Source: Variovorax sp. SG517
Lineage (GTDB): Bacteria > Pseudomonadota > Gammaproteobacteria > Burkholderiales > Burkholderiaceae_C
DNA: 64,000 nt
NCBI RefSeq assembly: GCF_013376045.1
Contig: NZ_JABMJG010000008.1
Coordinates: 62,001-126,000 of the forward strand
Direction of reading: 5' to 3'
The notes under the pieces were generated by a model, which saw only the letters and a program-made list of their open reading frames with translations, ran no database searches and was not told the origin of the DNA. Shown piece after piece: positions 1 to 8,600 of this stretch; position 1 is the stretch's first letter, and each line of letters starts with the position of its first letter. A program made the translations under genes and the position numbers.

Positions 1-134
1 GCAGGATGGAAAAAGAGTCTTCGGCACGCAGGCAACAGGAGATGCGGCGGCCGGAAATGACAACGCCGGGACAAGCCCGGCGTCGAGATCCTTTGAACGC
101 CGCTATTGCGCAATAGCGGCAAGGAGATATTTTT
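1..134. other. Host chromosomal flank next to the attachment site
   Basis: No gene is seen here. There is a GC-rich inverted repeat at 64-82 and a perfect 22-base palindrome at 99-120. Both lie just beyond the 3' end of the tRNA-His fragment on the minus strand, where a tRNA terminator would sit. I infer host DNA because in tRNA-targeted integration the DNA 3' of the duplicated tRNA half belongs to the chromosome. Confidence 0.55.
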
Positions 135-183
135 TGGGGTGGCTGATGGGACTCGAACCCACGACGACCAGAATCACAATCTG
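135..183 (-). other. Prophage attachment site: 3' half of tRNA-His
   Basis: Read on the minus strand, these 49 bases match tRNA-His from the anticodon stem to the CCA end: anticodon loop TTGTGAT with anticodon GTG, stem TCTGG, T-arm GTGGG-TTCGAGT-CCCAT, acceptor strand CAGCCAC, discriminator C and encoded CCA. The match stops inside the 5' side of the anticodon stem, and no D-arm or 5' acceptor strand follows. This is the expected duplicated core left when a phage integrates into a tRNA gene. The geometry places the prophage to the right and the intact tRNA-His at the far end, outside the window. Confidence 0.85.
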
Positions 184-311
184 TGGCGTCGAGCCAACAT
201 CCATGCGGGTTGCGCGAGCGTCGGTGGGAATATTGTACACACCTCGCATGACGGTTCGGCGCGGCCCAGCGCTCCTCCGTTCCCGCGGATTGCCCGAGTT
301 TTGGGGCCTCT

Positions 312-608
312 ATGAACGAAATTACCGAACACCGATACCTGGAGTCTCTACGCGATGAGGCTCAGCGAAGGTTTGCCAAAGACTTAGAGCGATGGGAGGC
401 GTCAGGTGCGCGCCAAGTCGAAATGGTGTCTCCCAGTTTCAAGGTTGAGCGGCGCCGCGACGGGAAGATCGTTGGCGATGTGGAATACGTGCTCATCTTG
501 CCCAACGAAAAAACCAAGACGCATTCCGCGACGCTGGTGTACTCCGAAGCGACCCCTTCGCAGGAAGGCGGCTGGTATCCGACATACGTCAGCTGGCACT
601 TCAACTAA
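312..608 (+). CDS. Small hypothetical protein near the attachment site
   Basis: A 98-residue protein I do not recognise. It is charged and soluble-looking, with no signal peptide or membrane segment. The start at 312 has only a weak ribosome-binding sequence (GGGGCC). It reads away from the attachment site and is followed 100 bases later by the deoxyribosyltransferase gene on the same strand. Genes between the lysis cassette and the attachment site are usually dispensable cargo expressed from the lysogen; that role is inferred from position only. Confidence 0.5.
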   Translation: MNEITEHRYLESLRDEAQRRFAKDLERWEASGARQVEMVSPSFKVERRRDGKIVGDVEYVLILPNEKTKTHSATLVYSEATPSQEGGWYPTYVSWHFN

Positions 609-710
609 TGAAATTGATGCGGTCTGGATTGCAAATGCCGTCGCGGCGCGTGAGCGAAAATTTTTAGCGCGCTTCCGGCAGAATCGGTCCCGCCCTTCTC
701 CACGTTCACA

Positions 711-1235
711 ATGACTCACCGTCCGCGCATCTATCTCGCCGGCCCTGATGTGTTCCGTCGCGACGCAAGGCAGCACTTTGCCCAGCTGAAAACTGTGTGC
801 GACAAGCTGGGGCTGGAAGCGCTCCCCCCATCAGACGGAATGATCCCATCGGCTGTGAACGAAGCAGAGATCGCTCAACGGATCTATGAGATCAACATGG
901 GGCTGCTCCAACAAGCAGATGGAGTTGTAGCCAACCTCGCACCCTTTCGCGGCGTGGAACCGGACTCGGGCACGGTTTTCGAGGTGGGCGTCGCTACAGC
1001 GCGAGGCCTTCCTGTCGTCGCCTATGGCGTGCCCCAAGGCAGCTACGCGGATCGGGTGAAAGCTAGCCAGCAAACAAGCCGCGAAGACCTGGGACCGCTT
1101 CGAGATGCCAATGATCTGATCGTTGAAGACCTCGGGCTCCCGTTGAACCTCATGCTCGCCTGCTCAGTGAAGTTCGCACCTTCCGCCGAAGAGGCGTTGC
1201 AGGCCATCGCCCGCGCCATCGCCTCCAAGCGCTAG
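711..1235 (+). CDS. Nucleoside 2-deoxyribosyltransferase family protein
   Basis: This 174-residue protein belongs to the nucleoside 2-deoxyribosyltransferase family, which exchanges or hydrolyses the base of 2'-deoxynucleosides and so acts in nucleotide salvage. The N-terminal YLAGPDVF strand-loop and the block GVEPDSGTVFEVGVA are the family signatures. D70, D85 and E91 sit where the substrate-binding aspartates and the catalytic glutamate are expected. Length is normal for the family. It converges on the lysis cassette: its TAG stop at 1233-1235 and the TAG of Rz1 on the other strand share the tetranucleotide CTAG at 1232-1235, with no terminator between. It may alter host deoxynucleotide pools; substrate unknown. 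Confidence 0.8.
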   Translation: MTHRPRIYLAGPDVFRRDARQHFAQLKTVCDKLGLEALPPSDGMIPSAVNEAEIAQRIYEINMGLLQQADGVVANLAPFRGVEPDSGTVFEVGVATARGLPVVAYGVPQGSYADRVKASQQTSREDLGPLRDANDLIVEDLGLPLNLMLACSVKFAPSAEEALQAIARAIASKR

Positions 1236-1522
1236 TTTTCAGGGCGCTGTGGCGTCTGCTGCCCGCTCGCAGATGGTGCCAGCGGCGTGGGCAGCGTCAG
1301 CGAATCGCCCAAGCTCTCCAAGAGCTGCGCCACTCCGGCCGAGCAGGTCGGCAAGCAGATCGAGGGCGGCTTCGGCTGGCGGGCTTCCGCCGGCAGGGCC
1401 GGCCGCTGCGGTGGCTGCACGGACGGCGGCGCGATAGGAGGCGAGCTGGTCGCGCAGCAGGCGCTCAGCAGCACCAGCACGCTCAGCATCAACGCGCGCG
1501 GCAGCGATTTGATTTCGGCCAT
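1232..1522 (-). CDS. Rz1: Rz1-like outer-membrane spanin lipoprotein (o-spanin)
   Basis: The 96-residue product begins MAEIKSLPRALMLSVLVLLS and has a lipobox-like LLSAC followed by a proline-rich segment, as in o-spanins anchored to the inner leaflet of the outer membrane. The start is at 1522, with AAGGAG nine bases upstream. The gene lies inside the Rz gene in another frame and runs a few codons past its stop, the classical nested Rz/Rz1 arrangement. With Rz it would fuse the two membranes in the last step of lysis. The mature part is longer than lambda Rz1. Confidence 0.8.
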   Translation of the reverse strand: MAEIKSLPRALMLSVLVLLSACCATSSPPIAPPSVQPPQRPALPAEARQPKPPSICLPTCSAGVAQLLESLGDSLTLPTPLAPSASGQQTPQRPEN

Positions 1523-1760
1523 TTTGGGTGACTCCTTCCAGGCGTTCACGCCAAGTCTGTTCTTGGGTTCGAGCCGCGCGCTCCGCCTGGCGGCCAGACT
1601 CGGCGTTCGTAGCGCGCAGATCCGCCAGTTCCTTGCGCGCGGTGGCCGCGTCGGCGCGCGCACCTGCCGCGCGGGTGCGCTCGACGCCGGCCGTTGCCAG
1701 GGCGGCGACGAAGGCCAAGCCAAGAATCCACAGCAGGGGCGTTTTGAGGTCGGGCAGCAT
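1239..1760 (-). CDS. Rz: Rz-like inner-membrane spanin (i-spanin)
   Basis: A 173-residue protein beginning MLPDLKTPLLWILGLAFVAA, so one N-terminal transmembrane helix, followed by a long alanine- and arginine-rich helical region predicted to form a periplasmic coiled coil. This is the build of an i-spanin; the sequence resembles DUF2514-type Rz proteins. The start at 1760 has AGGAGAGG close upstream; longer upstream in-frame starts lack this and give unlikely protein. Eight bases separate it from the end of the endolysin gene, so the lysis genes read as one operon. Confidence 0.75.
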   Translation of the reverse strand: MLPDLKTPLLWILGLAFVAALATAGVERTRAAGARADAATARKELADLRATNAESGRQAERAARTQEQTWRERLEGVTQNGRNQIAAARVDAERAGAAERLLRDQLASYRAAVRAATAAAGPAGGSPPAEAALDLLADLLGRSGAALGELGRFADAAHAAGTICERAADATAP

Positions 1761-1768
1761 CGCCTCTC

Positions 1769-2329
1769 CTACTGGGCGGCGATGCAGGCGCTGTGCCGCG
1801 CCTGCTGCCGCAACCACACGCCTTTGCAGCCCTTCGGCCCCCAGTTTTGCGGCTGCTTGCAATCCCGGCCGGCCTGGAAGCGCCATCTGAGCAGCGCATC
1901 GCACGCCGCGCGCGGCCGCCCGGCGAGGAGCTCGCGCCGCATGCTGGAGCCCGACCAGTTGGGCATGCCGTACTGGCCCACGAAGTCCATGTAGAGGTCG
2001 AACTCGTCCTGCGTCAGGGTGACACCGGGCAAGGACGCGGCGAAGCGTCGCTCTTCGGAGCGGTTCAGGTTGCGCGCGAGCTCTTCAGCGCGTCGGCGGG
2101 TAATGGGTGGGTCGGCCAACGTCACGCGAGTGCCGTCTTCGTAGCGGGTCGAGCCGTGCCCGATGGTCGGCACGTCACCTTGCGTCGGAATGTAGGGGTG
2201 CAGTACTTCCACTCCGTCTCCGCGCACGGTGACCGGCCCGTCGCCCTCGTGGGCCTTCCAGGCGCCAAAGCCTGCGATAGACAGCGTGAGCGCTGCCACC
2301 GCGACGCGCACACGATTCGGGGCGGCCAT
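1769..2329 (-). CDS. SAR endolysin, GH24 lysozyme type
   Basis: A 186-residue muramidase. Residues 8-24 form a hydrophobic segment of alanine, glycine and small residues with no lipobox or clear signal peptidase site, typical of a signal-anchor-release domain that holds the enzyme inactive in the membrane until holin triggers. E28 (AHEGDG) is the probable catalytic glutamate; the block PTIGHGST with T55 matches the lysozyme threonine motif. The usual aspartate position lies in a TQGD segment, so its assignment is uncertain. The start is translationally coupled to holin through overlapping TGA and ATG at 2327-2331. It cuts peptidoglycan during lysis. Confidence 0.8.
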   Translation of the reverse strand: MAAPNRVRVAVAALTLSIAGFGAWKAHEGDGPVTVRGDGVEVLHPYIPTQGDVPTIGHGSTRYEDGTRVTLADPPITRRRAEELARNLNRSEERRFAASLPGVTLTQDEFDLYMDFVGQYGMPNWSGSSMRRELLAGRPRAACDALLRWRFQAGRDCKQPQNWGPKGCKGVWLRQQARHSACIAAQ

Positions 2330-2640
2330 CAGTCGCTCTCGGTGGGGCGGAGGGCCGCCCATTCACTCGGCGTGAGCACCAGGCGCGGCTTCGGCTTGAT
2401 CCAGCCCATGCGCTCGAAAAACGGTCGCCAGAATTTCTTCCAGCAGAACTCGGCGAGGAGCGCGAGGGTATAGATGGCGGCTGCGGCGGACGCGATGTTC
2501 GGCCAGTTCAGCACGAACAGGTCGGAGAAGATTGAGGTCGCCTTCGAAGCGCTTTCCACTACCTGCGCCCCGGCGGCTGATGCGATTGCGGCCCCGGCCT
2601 TGATGGCCGGGGCACTGATGGTGGTCGGGTCTTCGTTCAT
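2329..2640 (-). CDS. Putative holin
   Basis: A 103-residue protein with one clear membrane segment at about residues 46-68 (NWPNIASAAAAIYTLALLAE), followed by a basic and aromatic stretch (FCWKKFW). Size, topology and position directly before a SAR endolysin fit a class II or T7-like holin or pinholin, which times lysis by depolarising the membrane. It is the first gene of the lysis operon; a copy of the repeated late-region element sits 36 bases upstream of its ATG. Assignment rests on topology and neighbours, not on a strong family match. Confidence 0.65.
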   Translation of the reverse strand: MNEDPTTISAPAIKAGAAIASAAGAQVVESASKATSIFSDLFVLNWPNIASAAAAIYTLALLAEFCWKKFWRPFFERMGWIKPKPRLVLTPSEWAALRPTESD

Positions 2641-2676
2641 GCCCGCATGATTCCGGGCACGCCCCTCACAGAGAAA

Positions 2677-2687
2677 CCCTACAGGGG
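2677..2687 (-). promoter_or_regulatory. Late-region element copy a (lysis operon)
   Basis: CCCTACAGGGG on the plus strand (CCCCTGTAGGG reading toward the holin gene). Exactly 36 bases separate it from the holin start codon. It lies between the polyvalent gene stop and the lysis cassette. One of eight similarly oriented copies; its function as promoter or regulator site is inferred. Confidence 0.6.
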
Positions 2688-2691
2688 AGCG

Positions 2692-5600
2692 CTACAGATC
2701 GGCGCGCGTCCGCGCCAGGTCTTCCCGCATCTGGGCCCGCATCGCCCGCGGCGCGGTATCGGCGATCCGCTCATCCTTGGATTTGCGCATCTCGCGCACC
2801 CGACGCATCACGTCGGGGATGCGCACCAGCATCGGCTGCTCGAGGTTCTTCCGGTTCCATGCGGCCACCTGGTCGCGAGCATCCTGCACCTTCTGCTGAT
2901 CGCCCTCGAAGATGCCTTGCGCCCACGTCGCTCGGATTTCCTGCGCGCGCAGGTTGTAGAAGGCCTTCGCGCCCTGGTTGATGCCGTTCGCTTCCTGGAT
3001 GGTGGCAACGCTGTTGGGCTGGAAACCGATGGTCTTCAGCGCCGCCTCCAGCGTGTTCGTGTCCAGCACCTTGTAGCCCTTGGCGTCCCGGTACATCCCG
3101 GTCGCGGCCATATCAGCGCCCTTGGCCGCGTTGCGCACTGCTGCCGGCGACATTTCCAACAGCCCGGCCCCCACATCGCCCGTCAGCACGCTGCGGCCGC
3201 CGGAGAGGATGCGGCTGACGAAGTCACCGGCCGGGCCCGCGATCTCCAGCAGGTCGCGCGCGTGGCTGGTCTTCTCCAGCAAGAGACCGGTGCCCGGGAT
3301 CAGGTTCCCCATCCCGAGGCGGCCCGACACATCCAGGGGTGCGCCAGGCAGGCCGCTCACGCCCTTGTCGACGAACTGCGCAATCGGCTTCGGCAGCAGG
3401 CTCTCCAGGAATTCCTGGCGGGCCTTCTTCGTCGAGAAGTTGTAGCCCAGCATCTGCGCCAGCGCGTCGACCGCATCCTCCAGGTCTTCCTCGAATGGCA
3501 GGCCGCCGGCGCCGCCCATCAGCATCAGCATGCCCAGCGCCAGCAGCGCGGCGCGCTTGCCCTCCGGCCCGCCTTGCGTGTACATGCGGTGCAGCAGCTC
3601 GAGGTAGGCGACGCTGTAGGTTTTGAAGGTCATCAGCGTGCCGCCCATGGCTCCGCGCCCCCACTCCATCTTGTTCGCCTTGCTGTAGAGGAACTGCGTT
3701 TCCGTGATCGCCTTCCGCGCGAATCCTGCCGGGTCTTCGATGCCCTGTGCCTTCGCAGTCCGATAGGCCGCGACGAAGGTGATGCGGCGGTTCACCTGTT
3801 CGGCGGCGCCGAAGAGCTTTCCCCATGCCAGCGACAGGCGCGACAGTGCGTTCTGGCCCATCGCGCGCAGCTCGCCGCCGCGCGTTCCATCGCCGGAGCG
3901 CAGCGAGCTCGCGCCGCGCGCCTGCGCCATCAACTGGTGCACCTCCTGCGGGCTCACGGTGCCCTCGTCCTCGGCGCGCTTGAGCGCGGCAGCGAGATCC
4001 GGCTCGTATTCGAAACCGCGCGTAGCGATGTTCTTCGCAGCCCGGCCGATCTGCGCAGCCGCCGCGCGCGCGCCGCCGTACTGGCTCAGCCACGGCATGG
4101 TCACGGCGATAGGCTGGGTCATGTTCACGAACGCCGACGCCACGGAGCCGCCCAGATACTGTGCGAACAGCAGCCCGCGCACTGCCTGCGCCTCCTCCTG
4201 CGGGTTCTTCACATAGTCGGCCAGGCGCACGGCAGCGTCTTTCAGTTCGCCCTGTTCCTTCGGGATGGCCTGCACCGCCTCGCCGAGGTCGCCCATGTGC
4301 AGGCCGGCGGCCGTCTGGCGCGCGTTCGAGTAGATGAAGGAGGCCAGCACGCGGCCCACGTCCTCGCTGAAGCCTGCGATGCCCTTGCGGTGGATCAGCC
4401 GGCGCATCGCGCTGCGGTTGGTCTTCGTCAGCCGCAGATATTCCTGGAAAGCTTGGTCTTGCGCACTGTCGCCGGTCGAGTCGAGACCGAGGGCATTGCC
4501 GAACAGCTCCAGCGTCTCGGGCGTCACGCCAGCGAAGAGCTTGAAGGCCTCCTCCGAGAGCGTGCCCTGGGTGACAGTGGCATCGCCGAACTCCTCCCGC
4601 ATCTTCGTAGCCATGTTGTTGGCCTCGCGCGCCGTCTCGAACAGGCCGAAGTACTGCCGCTCGCCGGCAGCATCCACAACATCGACCGAGTAGCGCCCGA
4701 AGCGCGACAGCGGCGCATACCCGCGGGCCTGCAGGTCGCGCACCTTGTCGGCCCGGTCGATGATGCCGTTGGCGGTGTTCAGGATCTGCGTCGCGCGGTC
4801 AGGCTGCTCGTTGGCCAGTTGCACCAGGTGATCGCGCAGCAGCACGGCGGCCGCCTGCGCGTCTGGCGCATCCATCACCATGCCACGCATAACCTTGGCA
4901 TCGTCGCCCACGAACCGCAGCATGTCGGCGCGCGCCATCGTGTCCAGGCTCCGGTCGGTCGTCTCGCGGAACTCGTGGTAGAGCGCGATCTGGTCGTCCG
5001 AGAGCTTGAACATCGAGCGCAGCTCCGCATCGGTCCAGACGACGCCCGGCTGCAGCATGCGTGACTCGAAGCGCGTGTTGATGGCCTTCTCATAGGACTC
5101 CAGGGGCATGCCCTGCCATGCCTTCAGCATGCGCTCATCGATCTGCCCGTTTCGCAGCAGGCGCTGCGCCTTTTGGTCGGCCGTCAGCTCTGCCGCGGCA
5201 TCGATGAGCGACTGCACCGGTACCGGCTTGCCCTGTTCGTCTCGCGCCCAGGTCAGCGTGCCCTCGAAGACCGGCTTCGCCACCGCCGCGTTGTCAGCTG
5301 CCGCCACCGGTGCCTTCTTGATGTCGCGCCACGTCTCCAGCTTCGGCAGAAGCTTGGGTGCCAGTTCGGCCGCGTCGTTGGCGTAGAAGCTCACGTCGTC
5401 CACGAAGCCCTGCGCCGAATCGAACACCGCCTTGAAGGCCGGCGAGCGCTCCGCGAGGTTGTACATGGTGCCGACCGTCTTGTGCCACCACGACAGCTTG
5501 CCGGGCGCGTTAAAGGTCTTGTTGAGCTCGGCGGTGGCCTTCTTCGCGAAGTCCTGCACCGTGGATCGGCTGAACCGGATGTCCGGGTTGCCGCCGTCGA

Positions 5601-8600
5601 AGGCCCCGCTGTTGCCGATGGCCGACTTCACCTGGGTGGGCTCGAAGGCCACGATCTCTACCGAGCCATCCTCAGCCGTGAGGGTCACGCCGTCGTGCCC
5701 CATCGCGCGCAGGTTCGACGTGAACCGGTCCACCTGCGCCTGCGTCGCCCGCTTGAGCCGAGCCTTGATCTCCGGGGTGGCAACGTAGGGGTTCGTGACC
5801 GCGAAGTACAGGGGCATGACGCGCTGTCCGCCCTGGCCGCGCTTCGCGCCGGCGTAGTAGTTGGCGTCCGCCGCGTCGCTCGCACCGTAGACGCCGCGGC
5901 CGAGCCAGCCTACGTCTTTTCGGTTTGGATGCTCGGTATCGAAGGCGGCGAAGTCGTCGCGCGTGCCGTGGAAAAATACGAGCGGGCGGCCTTGCGCATC
6001 AACGGGTCCGAGTCGCCCAGGTGCGCCGCCATCTCGGCCGGGCCCACCGGCGGCAGCTCCGCCAGCAGTTCCTCCAGATCCTTGCGTGCCGCTTCGGGTG
6101 TCTTTGAGGCTTCCATCTTGCCCACTGTACCAGTGCCAGAAGTTCGCCACACCCTCGTCGTTGGTGGCGATGGGGGCATCCAGGCTGTTGGTCGAGGCGG
6201 GGCCCGCATCGCCACGGCTGAAGCGCAGCCCGTCGCCGGGCCCGCCGTCGGGGCCGCCCTGCTCAACGAAGCGCCGCGCCGGCAGGATGAAGTTGCGCAC
6301 GATCTCGTCGTCCGTCATCCGCAGGTTGCTGAAGCCCGGCACGTGCTGGCGCAGCCAGGTCCGGATCGCAGCGATCGCACGGCGCACGAAGTGCAGCTCG
6401 GGGTGGGTCTGCGCCATTTCGGCCAAAACTTCCTCCGCCGCGGCGCGCCGGTCGAGCTTGTTGACACCTCGCAGCCCGTATTCCTCGATCTTCGCGTCCA
6501 CGTCGGCGCGACGCATGGTGCCGATCTGGTTCAGCACGTCATCCAGCCCCTTGCCGAACTGGCCGCGCAGCCCGTGGTGGCCCAACACCTCGTGAAAGAG
6601 CACGCGCGCCGCGTCGTTGGCCGTGGGCAGCCGCGAGGCCATCAGATAGGCCTTGCCGCGATAGTAGAAGCCCTCGGGAGCGCCGCGCGCGCCGCCGCTG
6701 CGCTGTTTGAGGTCTGCGCGGCGGGCCGCCTCCGGAACGACCGGATCGCCCATGTCGAAGGCCACGATCACCTCAGGGCCGTTGCCCCAGCCCGCGCGAA
6801 TCGCCTCCACGGTCTTGCTCACCGACGCTACAGCCTGTGCACGCGCCTCGGGCGAGTAGTTCGGCAGCAGCGCACGCATCGCCCTCGCCGCTTCGGGCGA
6901 GAGCATTTCGGTCCCATCCCGCCGGAACTGCGCATCGTCCGTCGGGCCGCCGAACTCCTCGAGCGCATCGCCGAATCCTTGCTCGGTGAGCTGCTGGCGC
7001 TGCTCAGCCATGGCCTTTTGCAGAGCGGGGCGCTGGTTCAGCGGGATGTCCGGTCCCTTGGCCACCAGCCGTCGCTGCACGCGGCGGTGGGCCTCGCGCG
7101 CTGCTTCCAGCTCCGTCGCCTGGGCGAACGGCTTGCCGGCCTGCTCGCGCAGTTGGACCGCCGATTGCTTCGCCCCAGCGATCTTGGCTTCCAGATCGGC
7201 GATGTGCGCCGGGAGGCGATTGACGTAGTTGCCGAAGCGCGTCAGGATGCCTGCCGCCGACGGCAGCACGTCCCGGGCCGGCCGGTAGGAGTCCAGGCCA
7301 CCCGTGGGCGAGTTGAGCTCCACGTGGTCGGGGGTTCCTTCCAGCATGAAGGTCACGCCGCGGTACTGGAATTCCTCCTGCCCACCGCTCACGAACACAC
7401 GGTCGATGCCGCGCTTGACGGCCTTGATCGCCGCTTCGCGGTCGGTGATCGTCTTCCCGGCGACGGTCAGGCCGGCGAACCCATCCTTGGGCACCGGGTT
7501 CGCTTCTGCTGCGGTCTGGAGCGCGCGGAACGTGTCCAGCTCCTTCGGGCCCCAGTCTTCCGCGAAGCGCTGCTGGTCGCGCGCTTGACGGACCATGGCC
7601 GCAGTTTCGTCAGCGTGGGAGGCCTGCAGAGACTCCAGCCGGCGCACGTCGTTGCGCAGCCGGGTTTCCTCCAGGATGAGCGGATCGCCTGATGCAGCGG
7701 CCTTCATGTCGGCCGCGTTGGCGGCCTCGCCCTCGATGTCGTCGATCTCGTTGAGCGTGCCATCGTACTTGCGCAGTTGCTCGATGCCGCGCGCCTTGTG
7801 CTCCAGGATCTGCCAGCGGCGGGTGTCGTAAGTCTGCTCGGTGGCGTAACGGTAGATCTCCACCTCGAAGCCGTCCGGGTCGCGTGCGTAGAGCGCGTTG
7901 CCGCGGCGGATGATGCGGCCCTCGCGCTGCTCCAGGTCGCTCGGCCGCCATGGCGCGTCGATGTGGTGCAGCCCCACGAGACGCTCCTGCACGTTGGTGC
8001 CGGCACCCATCTTCGGGGTGGAGCCGAGCAAGAAACGGATGTCGCCCCGATTCACCGCCTTGAACAGCTTGTCCTTCGCTGCGGGCGTGTTGTAGTCGTG
8101 GATGAACGCAATCTCGCGCTCCGGCACGCCGCGGGCCACCAGCTTGCCCTTGATGTCGTCGTAGACGGAGAACGCGGTGGCCCCCGACATGCCTGCGATG
8201 TCGGACAGCGAGATCGATTCGGTTTCCTCGGTGTCGATCTCGTTGGCGTTGTTGTAGTCGTCGATCTCGTCCTGCTGGAGGTCGCCGATGCGGTCGCGAG
8301 CGTCGATCCAGCGTTGACGGCGGCTGTCATCGTTCAGCGCCTGAGCCGCCCAGTCCGTCGCAATGCCCTTGGCTGGCAGGCCTGCGTGCACGCGCAGGCC
8401 GGTGGCCGCGTCGTAGATGGTGAAGGCCTTGGCATCCTTGCCCCCCTCCTTCACCACGAAGAACGGCAGGTCTTCGTGACCACGCACAGTGTGCATGGTG
8501 CCCTTCTTGTGCGCCAGCGCGCCATCTTCGCGCACGTAGACGCGCCGCTCCTTGCTTCCGAAGCCGCTGCGCGCCGACAGGGGCACCGAGAGGTCGCAGA

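Noticed and set aside
106..358. Short plus-strand frames across the attachment site
   Set aside because: They translate the tRNA-His fragment and flanking non-coding DNA.
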